Positions 38,592 through 49,500 are shown, counted from the stretch's first letter. The stretch is 64,000 nt of DNA from Chloroflexota bacterium (GCA_023488685.1 JAMDDR010000433.1:1-64000), one strand, 5' to 3'. Translations and numbers: made by a program. Notes: generated by a model from the letters alone, not told the origin.

Positions 38592-39278
38592 ATGGCTTCT
38601 CTGTTGGAAAAGGTGCAGACGCTCATCAAAGCCAACCTGCATTCTCTCGTCGATTCCGCATTACAGTCGAATTCGATGGCAGTCATCGACCAGTACATCC
38701 GGGACGTGGACAATAACCTCGACGCGTTGGAGGATGCAGCGGCTACGGTCGGCGGGCAGGTGAAAACGCTGCAGCGCAAGCGTGATGAGTACGTCAAGCA
38801 GCAACAGGAGCTTGACCGCAACATTGACCTGTTCCTGACACAGGGCAAGGAAGACCTGGCGCGCGCCGCCCAGGCCAAGCTGAACTCGGTTCGGACCATG
38901 GCGGAGACTTACTCCACCCAGCTTGATAGACAGGAGAAGGAATATAAGGCGCTGCTGGACGCGCGGCTGAAATTGCAAGCCAAGCTCACCACCATTCGGC
39001 AACAGCGCGAAGAGATGGTGGCGTTGCTCGACCTGGCGCGCGCCAAGGAGATTACGAACCGCACCATCAAGTCATTGGATGATCTGGCGGGTGTGGGCGA
39101 CGTGGACGTGGCGCGCATGGCCGATACCATCCGCACGCGGTTGGACAAGGCCAGCGCACAGGCGGAGATCGCAGCCACCAGCCTGGATCGCCAGATGGAT
39201 GAATCACTCGGCCGGGGCGAACTGGATGCACAGCTTGAGGAGCGCAAGCGCCGGTTGGGCATTGGTCAAGGTGGATAA
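38592..39278 (+). CDS. PspA/IM30 family protein
   Basis: MASLLEKVQTLIKANLHSLVDSAL...DQYIRDVDNNLDALEDAAATVGGQVKTLQRKRDE. Confidence 0.88.
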   Translation: MASLLEKVQTLIKANLHSLVDSALQSNSMAVIDQYIRDVDNNLDALEDAAATVGGQVKTLQRKRDEYVKQQQELDRNIDLFLTQGKEDLARAAQAKLNSVRTMAETYSTQLDRQEKEYKALLDARLKLQAKLTTIRQQREEMVALLDLARAKEITNRTIKSLDDLAGVGDVDVARMADTIRTRLDKASAQAEIAATSLDRQMDESLGRGELDAQLEERKRRLGIGQGG

Positions 39279-39437
39279 AACGTCCTTGTAGGCAAGGGCT
39301 GTAGGCAGGTCTGCGATCCCGATGCTGTATCCTGGGGCGCCCAGGCCTGCCGATCGGTACGGTGCTCAAGTGAGATACCGTCGGTGGGTCGGTAGCGTCG
39401 TCGGTGACATCGGCGTAGACGTGAGAGATCCGTAAAC

Positions 39438-40265
39438 ATGAATGATCTTCGGCAGCGGACGTTTTGGATGTTGCTCCAGAACGCCATCTTCAGCCCGTTG
39501 AGCGGTCTTTTTATCGCCGTTGCGATCTTGTTGGTCGGACTGGGTGTGAATGTGCCGATCGTGAACGCGCCCCCGTCCACGTGGCTGATTGGGCTTGTGC
39601 CGCTGTGGTTGGTGACGGTCATTGCCAATGTGGTGAGCAAACAGGCAGGCGAGCAGGCTGCTTCGCAAGTCTTTCGCGAGCAATACGACATCAACCGCAT
39701 TGTCAACCCGCACCTGCGGACAGTGGTCACACAAGCGATCGCTTATCGCGAGCGTATCGATAAAGCTGTAAGCCAGATGGCTTCGGTGGCGATGCGCGGG
39801 CGGTTGCAGGATGTGGCGAACCAGGTGGAAGAGTGGGTGGGGCGCATCTACACGCTGGCGCGCCGGTTGGACGCTTATCGCAATGATTCAATCATCAGCG
39901 CCGATCTGAAGAGCGTGCCCCAATCGATCCAGCAGTTACAGCATCGCATGGCAGCGGAGGACGATGTATCCGTCAAGCATGAAATCCAGGACACGATCAC
40001 GCGCCGTGAGGCGCAACTTGCGACGCTGAACAGCCTGGACACTGCGATGGATCGTGCCGAGTTGCAACTGGAAAATACGTTAACGGCGCTGGGAACCATT
40101 TACTCACAGGTCTTGTTGTTGGATGCGCGCGACGTGGACAGCACCAAGACACAACGGTTACGCGAGAGTATCGCCGGCCAGGTGGCGTCGCTGCAGGACA
40201 TACAATCCTCGCTGGACGAAGTTTATGAGGCCGGGAGTAAGCAGTACAAGGTTTCGCGCGACTGA
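39438..40265 (+). CDS. Membrane-anchored coiled-coil protein of unknown function
   Basis: Two N-terminal TM segments followed by long helical region; sits between PspA and NfeD genes. Confidence 0.75.
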   Translation: MNDLRQRTFWMLLQNAIFSPLSGLFIAVAILLVGLGVNVPIVNAPPSTWLIGLVPLWLVTVIANVVSKQAGEQAASQVFREQYDINRIVNPHLRTVVTQAIAYRERIDKAVSQMASVAMRGRLQDVANQVEEWVGRIYTLARRLDAYRNDSIISADLKSVPQSIQQLQHRMAAEDDVSVKHEIQDTITRREAQLATLNSLDTAMDRAELQLENTLTALGTIYSQVLLLDARDVDSTKTQRLRESIAGQVASLQDIQSSLDEVYEAGSKQYKVSRD

Positions 40266-40351
40266 AGGCGTCATTTTCGTCTCACTAATTAGATGAGTTC
40301 TTTCTCACTCTTCTGTCACCCACGTGATGATGGAGGGAAGGAGGGTTGGGA

Positions 40352-41023
40352 ATGTTGGACATCGGACAGGTTATTTTCAACGCTATAGCGAATCCGGATA
40401 TCGCCTATGCATTGCTGATCCTGGGTCTTTTTTCCGCTATCATTGCCTTTGCGGTGCCAGGCACTGGCTTTGCCGAGATTGCAGCAGGCTTGTGCCTGCT
40501 CCTGGCCGTGATCGGGTTGGCGCAATTACCGGTGAATGCCGCCGGTGTGCTGCTGATCCTGTTGGGCATCGTGTTGTTCATCCTCGACCTCAAACTACAA
40601 ATCGGCGCGATGGCCATCGGTGGCGCTGTCGCGCTGGGTGTCGGTTCGCTCTTCCTCTTCCAGCCTTCCCCGGCGCAGACCGCCGTCTCAATCTGGTTGA
40701 TTGCCCTGGTGACCATTAGCTCGGCCGCGTTTTTTGGGTTTGGACTTACACGCGCAGTGCAGGTAATGCGCCTGCGACCCAAGGTGGGTTTAAAGACGAT
40801 CGTTGGCGTACGGGGGATCGTCAAAACGCCCATCCTCGCGTCGAACCAATGGACCGGCATCGCCCAGGTTGGCAGCGAAGAGTGGACAGTCAGATCCGAA
40901 GAGGCGCTACCGCAAGGCGCAGCAGTCATCGTGGATCGGGTGGACGGCCTGATCCTGCACGTGAGCAAGGCGGATTCGCCTCAACAGCAAGGAAAGGCTG
41001 TGGATCAACCTGGTCTTTCTTAA
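40352..41023 (+). CDS. NfeD-like membrane protein
   Basis: TM-rich N-term ALLILGLFSAIIAFAVPGTGFAEIAAGLCLLLAVIGL; C-terminal OB-fold LKTIVGVRGIVKTPI...GIAQVGSEEWTVRSEEALPQGAAVIVDRVDGLILHV. Confidence 0.88.
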   Translation: MLDIGQVIFNAIANPDIAYALLILGLFSAIIAFAVPGTGFAEIAAGLCLLLAVIGLAQLPVNAAGVLLILLGIVLFILDLKLQIGAMAIGGAVALGVGSLFLFQPSPAQTAVSIWLIALVTISSAAFFGFGLTRAVQVMRLRPKVGLKTIVGVRGIVKTPILASNQWTGIAQVGSEEWTVRSEEALPQGAAVIVDRVDGLILHVSKADSPQQQGKAVDQPGLS

Positions 41024-41034
41024 GGAGTAACATC

Positions 41035-41961
41035 ATGGAGAATATAGGTACGCTCATTGTCTTGCTTTTCCTGGTCGTCATAGGCCTGTTCGTCATCTTT
41101 GGCGTGCTGGGGTCATTTATCCGCATCGTGCGCGAATACGAGCGGTTGGTCGTGTTCCGGCTTGGTCGCGTCATCGGCGAGAAGGGCCCCGGCCTGGTGA
41201 TCCTGATCCCGTTCCTGGACACGGCAGTCAAGGTTGACTTACGCGAGCAGTTCATGGAAGTGCCTCAGCAGTCAGCCATTACTCAGGATAATGCACCGAT
41301 CAGCGTCGACTTTCTGATCTACTGGCGCGTAACCAGCCCGATGAACACCGTGTTGACTGTGGGCAATTTTGCGGGTGCGTCACAGGGTATTGCTACGACG
41401 ACGTTGCGTGCTGTGATCGGCGATATCACGCTGGACGATGTGCTGGCTCAGCGCGAGCGCATCAACACCGTTCTGCGCACCAAGCTGGATGAAGTCACCG
41501 AGCGCTGGGGCGTGAAGGTGACCGCGGTCGAAATTCGTGAGATCGTCCCCCCACGCGAGGTTCAGGATGCGATGAACCGCCAGATCAGCGCTGAGCGCAC
41601 GCGCCGTGCCGTTGTGACGGAAGCTGCCGGCAGGCGTGAGGCGGCGGTGACCATTGCTAATGGCGAAAAGGACGCGGCGATTCTGAGCGCCGAAGGCAAG
41701 AAGCAGGCGGCGATCCTGGAGTCAGAAGGGCAGAAGATGGCGCAGGCGCTTCGGGCAGAAGGGTTTGCCAACGCGCTCGAGGTTATCTTTAACACGGCAA
41801 AGTCGGTGGACACCAACACCATGATGCTGCAATACCTGGAGGCGCTCAAGGCCATCGGCGCCAGCCCCTCGACCAAGTACATCTTCCCTATGGAGTTCAC
41901 GTCGTTGATCAAACCGCTGCTGGGTGGTGCGCGCAACGGCAACGAGGCTGACGGGAAGTAA
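41035..41961 (+). CDS. SPFH/Band 7 (slipin/stomatin-like) protein
   Basis: SFIRIVREYERLVVFRLGRVIGEKGPGLVILIPFLDTAVKVDLREQFMEVPQQSAITQDNAPISVDFLIYWRV. Confidence 0.95.
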   Translation: MENIGTLIVLLFLVVIGLFVIFGVLGSFIRIVREYERLVVFRLGRVIGEKGPGLVILIPFLDTAVKVDLREQFMEVPQQSAITQDNAPISVDFLIYWRVTSPMNTVLTVGNFAGASQGIATTTLRAVIGDITLDDVLAQRERINTVLRTKLDEVTERWGVKVTAVEIREIVPPREVQDAMNRQISAERTRRAVVTEAAGRREAAVTIANGEKDAAILSAEGKKQAAILESEGQKMAQALRAEGFANALEVIFNTAKSVDTNTMMLQYLEALKAIGASPSTKYIFPMEFTSLIKPLLGGARNGNEADGK

Positions 41962-41976
41962 GCGCGAGGGCTGTCG

Positions 41977-42456
41977 ATGAATGCGGACGCGGTGGTGATC
42001 GGCGATAGCTTCACGGTGTGTGATGCCAGCCTGTTCGACCTGCCCGCCGTGTGGCGGTTGGAGCGCGTGTGTTTCCCGAAGGATGCCTACGATGTGTTCA
42101 CGCTGCTCAGCCTGGCACTTACGCCCAACGTCATGCGTTTGAAGGCGGTCGCCGATAACCAACTCGTCGGTTACCTGGCGGGTGAGGTGCGTCGCGGTGA
42201 GCGTGTTGGCTGGATCGTCACTATCGGCGTCGCACCCCGCTACCGGGGGCACGGCATTGGGCGTGCCTTGCTCGCGAGTGCGGAACGGGCCTTGCGCCGG
42301 CGCGTTTCGCTGATGAGGCTCACAGTACGCCGCAGCAACACGCACGCCATCGCGCTCTATGATCGCTGTGGCTATCTGTGGGTCAGCACGATACGCGGCT
42401 ATTATCACGATGGTGAAGACGGTTTAATTATGGAGAAGAATTTGACGCTTCCTTGA
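41977..42456 (+). CDS. GNAT acetyltransferase (RimI-like)
   Basis: VGWIVTIGVAPRYRGHGIGRALLASAERALRRR..LTVRRSNTHAIALYDRCGYLWVSTIRGYYHDGEDGLIMEK. Confidence 0.9.
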   Translation: MNADAVVIGDSFTVCDASLFDLPAVWRLERVCFPKDAYDVFTLLSLALTPNVMRLKAVADNQLVGYLAGEVRRGERVGWIVTIGVAPRYRGHGIGRALLASAERALRRRVSLMRLTVRRSNTHAIALYDRCGYLWVSTIRGYYHDGEDGLIMEKNLTLP

Positions 42457-42483
42457 ATGTGAGTTAAACTTAGCCGGCTTGTG

Positions 42484-42556
42484 GTGCCCTTAGCTCAATT
42501 GGCAGAGCGCTTGACTGTGGCTCAAGAGGTTACGGGTTCGAGACCCGTAGGGCACC
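42484..42556 (+). tRNA. tRNA-His (anticodon GTG)
   Basis: Cloverleaf: GTGCCCT/AGGGCAC acceptor, CTTGA-CTGTGGC-TCAAG anticodon arm, ACGGG-TTCGAGA-CCCGT T-arm; G at -1 (42483) can pair with C73 (42556). Confidence 0.96.
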
Positions 42557-42562
42557 TGCGAT

Positions 42563-42599
42563 GAACTCGGTGTTCGCCCAGAACACCGGGTTCTTTTTT
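42563..42599 (+). terminator. Intrinsic terminator of tRNA-His
   Basis: GAACtCGGTGTTC-gccca-GAACACCGgGTTC-TTTTTT. Confidence 0.9.
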
Positions 42600-43704
42600 A
42601 TGAGGGTGCCGCGGCCGGGAGCGCCGCCATCTCTGGCGGCTGGCCCAGTGGGGGCACTTCCTCGTATGGGGTGTGGCAGGGGGCACCCGGTGCATATTGA
42701 ATGCGCCGGCTGGATAGTTCGGCCACACATGACCACAGTGTTGTCAACGACCCACTCAACCCACACACAGGCACGGTGCGGTCGGCCATGATGCTGCGCG
42801 CGTGATCGAGCAATAGATCGACACCAGTCATGCCGGCTGGCACGGTTGGCGCGGCGGTCAGTTTCTGCAACCGGCACGTCGAATTGGTGAGGATACGGTT
42901 GCCCTGCAGCGCACGCATGTCGGGATGGCGGTAGTGGTTGGTTGCCGCGATGACGGCACCATCTGCCGTCAGGACTCGCGTGTGGCGAGGGTCAGCTTCG
43001 ACGACAAATGCTTCGTGTGCGTCGGCGACCAGGTAGTTTAACGAACTTAAATGTGGCATACGGGTAAGCGTGTCCACTGCCTGGCGCGCGGTCGAACACA
43101 ACTCCAGCGCCAGTCGTCCGACCAGGTGGAATGGCACACCAGGTTTCACCACATCTGGGGTGTCAGTCATCACGACGTGTAATGAGACGAACAACCCATG
43201 CTGATTGATGCCGTCATAACGCCCACATGGCACGCCACCGCGTGCCCCGATCGTGGCATGGCCGGATTGTGGCTGCATGCGAATGCGCTGGCGGCGTGTT
43301 TGCAGCGGCCAGTAGTCATAGTTGCGACCGATGATGGCACGGCCATTGACGTGCCAGGCAAATGTAGAACAACCTTCCGCGCCCAGCCTGAAACGCGCCT
43401 TCAGGTTGACGCGGCAGCTCTGTTGCCACAGCAGATCCCGATCCCAGTGTTGTGCGCCGGCGTACGTGTCAAACTCATCCATGAGGGGGGCATGCATGGC
43501 TCGCACGACGGCCGCGCATTCGCGTGTGAATGACAATGATGCCGGCGGCGCCCACCACGGTTGCATCACAAAAGGTGGGTCTTGCGCGCCGAGCATGGCG
43601 CCGGCCTCGGCGTGGCTGCCGCGCAAGTCGAAATAGCGATAGTCGGGCGATTCTGGAGAATAAGGGCGCGACGAATCGTGGGGTGAAGCTGGCGATAGTC
43701 CCAT
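42598..43704 (-). CDS. C45-family autoproteolytic acyltransferase/hydrolase (Ntn-type)
   Basis: GCSTFAWHVNGRAIIGRNYDYWPL; YDGINQHGLFVSLHVV; VVEADPRHTRVLTADGAVIAATNHYRH. Confidence 0.85.
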   Translation of the reverse strand: MGLSPASPHDSSRPYSPESPDYRYFDLRGSHAEAGAMLGAQDPPFVMQPWWAPPASLSFTRECAAVVRAMHAPLMDEFDTYAGAQHWDRDLLWQQSCRVNLKARFRLGAEGCSTFAWHVNGRAIIGRNYDYWPLQTRRQRIRMQPQSGHATIGARGGVPCGRYDGINQHGLFVSLHVVMTDTPDVVKPGVPFHLVGRLALELCSTARQAVDTLTRMPHLSSLNYLVADAHEAFVVEADPRHTRVLTADGAVIAATNHYRHPDMRALQGNRILTNSTCRLQKLTAAPTVPAGMTGVDLLLDHARSIMADRTVPVCGLSGSLTTLWSCVAELSSRRIQYAPGAPCHTPYEEVPPLGQPPEMAALPAAAPS

Positions 43705-43723
43705 GACGTTGGAGGTTGGACGA

Positions 43724-46303
43724 TTACTTCTGGCGAGCGTTCAAGACGCGCTTGGCCTCAAAGACGTTACGCACGTGACTGAGGCGGTTAAGCGTGGAGG
43801 CGACGTTGCCGCTGCTTGAAAGCTCTGTCTTGAGCCACACCGTCACTTCGGCCACTTTGGGGTCGGTGTGGATGATCTTGACGTCGAGGATATTGACGCC
43901 CTGGTCGGCCAGCACGCCGGACAGATCGTGCAGCAGGCCGGGCCGGTCAATCGCGGTCACCAGGAACTGCACCGGGTAGGTGTCCTGCGGGCCACCCCCG
44001 TAGACCACCTCGATCAGCCGCTCAGGCTCAGCGTTTGCGATGTTGCGACAATCGCGGTGATGCACCTTGATCCCCTGTCCCCGTGTGATGTAGCCGATGA
44101 CGGGGTCGCTCGGTAGCGGCGTACAACACGGCGCGACATTCACCAGCAACCCGTTCACGCCGGCAACGTGCCACCCCGTCTGTTTTTCCTTCTCGGGCGC
44201 CTGCTGGCGTAGGAAATTGGGCACGATGCTGGCCAGGCTGGTCTGCTCGCGTTCCTTTTGCCGGCGGCGTTCCTCATCCAGGATACGTCCTGAGATGCTG
44301 CTGATGGAGATGGTGCCGTAGCCTACTTTTTCCAGGAAGTCGTCCGCCTTATCCTTCTCGACTTTGAATAGTTTGTAGATGTCATCCAGGGTCATCCAGT
44401 TGGTGACGCTAAGCCGTTTCAATTCGCGCTCGATCATTTCCTTCCCGGCGGCCTTGTTCTGCTCACGATCCTGCTTGCGGAACCATTGGCGGATCTTGCT
44501 CTTGGCGTTGGCCGTAGCGACGTAGCTGGGGTCATGTAGCCAGTCGCGGCTGGGTGTCGCATTTGACTTGGAGATGATTTCGACCTGGTCACCGTTGCGC
44601 AGGCGATAGGTGAGCGGCTGGAATAAGCCATTTACACGCGCACCGCGGCAATGGTTACCCAGGTCAGTGTGGATATGGAAGGCAAAGTCCAACACTGTCG
44701 AGCCATTCGGCAGTTCCAGCAGCTTCCCCTTCGGCGTAAAGCAGAACACGGTGTCTTTGAAGTGATCCTGCTTCAGGGCGTCCACGAACGATGTGGCATC
44801 TTCCTCCGCACTACTGATCGAGCGAATCGCGTCGCGCAACGTGTCCAGCTTCTTCTGATAATCCTCGTTGAGGGGTGCGGATTCTTTATAAAGCCAGTGC
44901 GCGGCGATACCGAACTCGGCCGCCTTGTGCATCGAGCGCGTGCGGATCTGCACTTCCAGCGGCTGGCCGTCGTCGGCGATGACAGCGGTGTGGAGACTCT
45001 GGTAGTGATTGTCTTTGGGGACTGCGATGTAGTCGTCGAACTCGCCCGGAACCGGCTTCCAGATGCGATGCACAACACCCAACACCATATAACAGGTCTG
45101 CACTGCAGGATCCGCGCGCAGCTTGTCGCGCGCCGCCAACTTGCGCTGGCGCTCGTCCACAGGCGCAATGTCTTGCGCGTCCTCGCCGGCCTGGTCAAAA
45201 GCGATCAGCGTATCGACGATGCTGTGGTCCACATCATGTTCGGCGGCTGTGCCGTTGCCGTTCCCGTTGACAGGCAAGCGATGACCGTTCTCTGAGGCGC
45301 TCCTGGGGGCCGCCGCCTCTGCGATGGCCGACGGCTCATCGTCGATGATGACGCGAATGGCGCGCAGGTCATTGAGTTGATCGAATGAGCGCTTCTTCAT
45401 CTGCATCTTGCGGGCGATGCTGTGGATTTGTTTGGCACGCCCGGTGATTTGCACGTGGGTGATGCCAAATTCTTTCAACTCGTTCGCCAACTTGGCGATA
45501 TAGTGCTTGATCTGTGCATCGCGTTCCTGGGCACCCGCAGCCAGCAGGCTGCGGATGTAGTTGTACCCGTCGGGATCGGCGTAGCGGAAACCGAGGTCCT
45601 CAAGCTCCGTTTTCCATTCCCAGATACCCAGGCGGCTTGCGAGGGGAGCGTATATCTCCAATGTCTCGCGGGCGATTTTGCGCTGCCGATCGGCCGGGAG
45701 CGCCTCCAGTGTGCGCATATTGTGCAGCCGGTCGGCCATCTTGATGAGCACGACGCGCACATCCTTGACGATGCCCAGCATCATCTTGCGCAACGATTCT
45801 GCCTCACGATCCGTGCGATAGGTGAACGTGGCAGGTTCTTCGGCCCGTGAGTCAGCGGCACGCGCATTTGTGAGGGTCGCGATCTCGGCATCGGATTTGG
45901 GTTCGAACTCCGGTTTGCTGCTCTCGCGCTTACTCAATTTGGTGACGGCGTCGACCAGGTTCGCGACTTCCTCACCGAATTGTTCGCGAATGTTGTCCAG
46001 CGTGATGCTGGTGTCTTCGACCACATCGTGCAACAAAGCCGCCGTGATGGTTGTGGCGTCGAGTTTCAGCGAACCGAGGATGCCTGCCACTGCAAGCGGG
46101 TGAGTGATGTAGGGTTCGCCGGTAGATCGTTTCTGGTTGATATGAGCGGCTTCGGCTACACGGTAGGCACGCAGAATAAGTTCGAGTGCTGCCCTGTCGC
46201 AACGGGGCGACAGTGAAGTCAACAGCTCCTCAACCGACTCTATCGTGGTCGTCGCAACATCTTCCGACATGGCCTGTGCGCTTAGGTTTACTCTATCCAC
46301 CAA
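43724..46303 (-). CDS. relA: Bifunctional (p)ppGpp synthetase/hydrolase RelA/SpoT
   Basis: HD domain TGEPYITHPLAVAGIL..AALLHDVVEDT; synthetase YIAVPKDNHYQSLHTAV; TGS LPNGSTVLDFAFHIHTDLG; C-terminal ACT. Confidence 0.95.
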   Translation of the reverse strand: MVDRVNLSAQAMSEDVATTTIESVEELLTSLSPRCDRAALELILRAYRVAEAAHINQKRSTGEPYITHPLAVAGILGSLKLDATTITAALLHDVVEDTSITLDNIREQFGEEVANLVDAVTKLSKRESSKPEFEPKSDAEIATLTNARAADSRAEEPATFTYRTDREAESLRKMMLGIVKDVRVVLIKMADRLHNMRTLEALPADRQRKIARETLEIYAPLASRLGIWEWKTELEDLGFRYADPDGYNYIRSLLAAGAQERDAQIKHYIAKLANELKEFGITHVQITGRAKQIHSIARKMQMKKRSFDQLNDLRAIRVIIDDEPSAIAEAAAPRSASENGHRLPVNGNGNGTAAEHDVDHSIVDTLIAFDQAGEDAQDIAPVDERQRKLAARDKLRADPAVQTCYMVLGVVHRIWKPVPGEFDDYIAVPKDNHYQSLHTAVIADDGQPLEVQIRTRSMHKAAEFGIAAHWLYKESAPLNEDYQKKLDTLRDAIRSISSAEEDATSFVDALKQDHFKDTVFCFTPKGKLLELPNGSTVLDFAFHIHTDLGNHCRGARVNGLFQPLTYRLRNGDQVEIISKSNATPSRDWLHDPSYVATANAKSKIRQWFRKQDREQNKAAGKEMIERELKRLSVTNWMTLDDIYKLFKVEKDKADDFLEKVGYGTISISSISGRILDEERRRQKEREQTSLASIVPNFLRQQAPEKEKQTGWHVAGVNGLLVNVAPCCTPLPSDPVIGYITRGQGIKVHHRDCRNIANAEPERLIEVVYGGGPQDTYPVQFLVTAIDRPGLLHDLSGVLADQGVNILDVKIIHTDPKVAEVTVWLKTELSSSGNVASTLNRLSHVRNVFEAKRVLNARQK

Positions 46304-46445
46304 TCCGATTATTAAGATACCTCAAACGATACAATTATCTTATCACCGGCAACCGTGAAGCATAATAAACCATAATTATAGCTCACTATTCTTAACAAGC
46401 ATTTATCCAGTGTGAATGGATGTATCAAGGGGATAAAGTAAAGTA

Positions 46446-46474
46446 ATGGAGCACTTCACACGTAAGTGCTCCAT
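46446..46474 (-). terminator. Hairpin downstream of GlyA-GcvT, terminator-like
   Basis: ATGGAGCACTT-cacacgt-AAGTGCTCCAT, 11-bp perfect stem; only weak T-rich tail. Confidence 0.55.
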
Positions 46475-46501
46475 CCACAGCCTGACTGTTGAAGCCCAGC
46501 T

Positions 46502-49500
46502 TTATTTCTTTTTCGGGAAGCGCGTTAAGACGGTAGCCGCATCTGGGACGATTGTTCTACTGCCCAACGGGGCAAGCGTAGTGAGCGGTTGGGGCATGCG
46601 CTCGGGGAGCGCCATGACGCTGATTGGCGTGCCCTCTTTTGCCCCCACCGATTGTTCCAACACCGCCATGCCCAACAGGTACCCTTCACTATCCAGTGCG
46701 CACGAGGTGACGGTGCCAATGACGCGGCCACGGTTATCGAGGACGGGGTCACCGAGTTTTGGCACACGCACACCCTTCTCGTTCATGCGGAAGCGAGAGA
46801 GTTTGATCCCGGACTTGGCCGCTTGACGATAATACGCGGTTTTGCCGACGAAGAAAGGCTTGTAAGACTTCACGTATCCGGCAAAACCGATATGGTAAGG
46901 TGCGAGGTTCAGCGGCCCGGCCAGTTCGTGACCGTACAGCGGCAGGCCGGCCTCGGTGCGCGTGCTATCACGCGCGGCCAGACCAGCAGGCTTTACGCCG
47001 AACGGCTCACCTGCCTTGAGGAGGGTATTCCATAGCTCGACGACATGGTTGGGGTGGACAAAAATCTCATAGCCGAAAGATTCACCGGTGTATCCAGTGC
47101 GCGAAACATACACGTCGATCCCATCCAGCATGGTGTGTGTGATCCCGGTGCGGGGCAGGTCCTGCAGTGGATCGTCGCTGAGCGACAGCAGGGTCTTGAG
47201 AGAGGCGGGGCCTTGCAGGGCAATATCCACTCGCATGTCCTGGCCGGACGCTGGGTCACGCAGATCGCGCAATCGGCACTGTATGCCAAGCGCCTGGCCG
47301 GCCGCCTGCAACCAGGCCCAATCCTTGTCGTTATTCGACGCGTTTACGACCACCAGGTAGCATTCCTGCCCAACCCGGTAGATCATGATGTCGTCGATCA
47401 CATTGCCGCCGGCGTCCAGGAGGTAAGCGTATTGCGAACTGCCGACTTTGATGTCATACACGTCGTTCGTCGTCACTGCTTCGAGGAACGCGCGCGAATT
47501 CGGCCCAGCGGCTTCAAGGACGCCCATGTGGCTGACATCGAATAACCCTGCCGTCTTGCGCACTGCTGCGTGCTCTTCACTGACGGACGAATACCAGACT
47601 GGCATCTCCCAACCTGCGAAAGGCACGAGTTTGGCGCCCATCTGTTTGTGCGTGTTGTAAAGGGCGGTGCGTTGGAGCGATGAGGGAGATTGGGGGGATT
47701 GGAGATTGCGGGCCAGAGTACTGGCCGAGATTAGAGATTGGATATTGGGGATCGTCGATTGTTTATCAGAGGCATTGGGTAGATTGTGCTTGCCAATGAA
47801 GTACGGTTTCTGATAAGCGATACTGCTGTTGTCGAATTCGACTGGCAACGCGCTGGTGTCGAAGCCATCGGCACTGGCTACCTTGACCACTACCGGGCCG
47901 GGCAGCTTGGCGCGCGGGTCCTGGTTATCAAACAGGACATAGCCATCTGACAGCGCACGTAACCATTGCGTGACGCGGGTCGCTTTGTTCGACGGCACGG
48001 CGATGCGGTATGCCGCACCGGTGTTGAGGACGATGGCGGGCGACATCGGCGTGCCGTTGCGCTCCAACACCCAGGTGAGTTGGGTATCCTCCACCTCCAG
48101 CGCATTGACATCGCTCGTGACGGCATACTGCAGGAAGTCGCGGGCATTGTTGCCACTGATGTCGAGTGCCGTCAAGTTCTCGGAGTTTTCTGGAATCGCA
48201 GCGGGTTGCCCATTCAGCGACGTCCATACGTGCGGGTAGCCGTCCTGGGGCGCAGCGGCGTCTACGCCGGCTTTCTGGCAGAGGGTGCTAATGCGTTGAG
48301 CCCCTTCGACCAATCTATCAAAATCGACTTTGGCGCGGAACGCGGTCGCGTGAGGGCTGACGATGGTATGGGGCCGGGCGGATTTCAGGATGGAGGCGAC
48401 GACGCTCGCGATCTCGTACATGTCGGCTTCCTGCAAACCGCGCTGTGTGACCCAGGGCGTGCCGAAGCGCAATGCACTCGGGCGTGTGGCGTCGCGGTCG
48501 CCTGGAATGGTATTGCGGTTACACACGATATTGGCAATATCGAGGATGCGCGCAGCAGCATCGCCCATGAGTGGTTCCGATTTGGTCCCGGCGATGGACT
48601 TGCAGTCCAGTAGCACCATATGAGTGTCCGTACCGCCGTGTACCACGCGCAGGCCATTGTCTTTGAACCCCTGTGCGAGCGCTTTTGCATTCGTCACAAT
48701 CTGGCGTTGCAGTAGCTTGAACTCGGGCCGCTGCGCCAGCCTGAAGGCGACGGCAATCCCGGCAATCTTGTTCATGTGGGGGCCGCCCTGTTCGCCGGGG
48801 AAGACAGCACGGTCGATCTTGCGCGCCACCTCTTCGTCGAGCGTGACAATCACCGCACCCCGTGGTCCCAACAATGTCTTATGCGTCGTAAAGGTGGTCA
48901 CGTGCGCTACGCCCACCGGGTTGGGGTATACGCCGGCAATTGCCAGGCCGACCACGTGCGAAATATCGGCCAGTAAGTACGCGCCACAGGCATCCGCGAT
49001 CTCGCGGAACTTTTTGAGATCCGGAGCCCACGGATAGGATGTGTAACCGGCAATGATCATGCGAGGCTTTTCACGCATCGCGGTGTTGTAGATGGCATCG
49101 TAGTCGAGTAACTCGGTCTTCTCATCGACGTGATAGAACACCATGCGGTGATGTCGACCGCTATGGTTCACCGGGCTGCCGTGTGACAGGTGACCGCCGT
49201 GTAGCAGATCCAGCCCCATAACCGTGTCACCCTCGTTCACCAACGCTTCGTATACAGCGGTATTGGCAACGGCACCCGAGAGCGGCTGTACGTTCAGGTA
49301 CACCTGGTCGGGTGTCATTCCGGCGGGGCAGAATAACTCGGCGCCGCGTCTCTTGGCCAGCGTCTCAAGGACATTGCAGTATTCCACGCCCTTGTAGTAG
49401 CGGCGGTCAGCGTAGCGCCGGAAGTAGGCGAGCTGTTCGTCGTAATTGACCAGCTCCTCCTCCGTCAGGCCATGCATGTCTGGGTGCGGGTAACCTTCGG

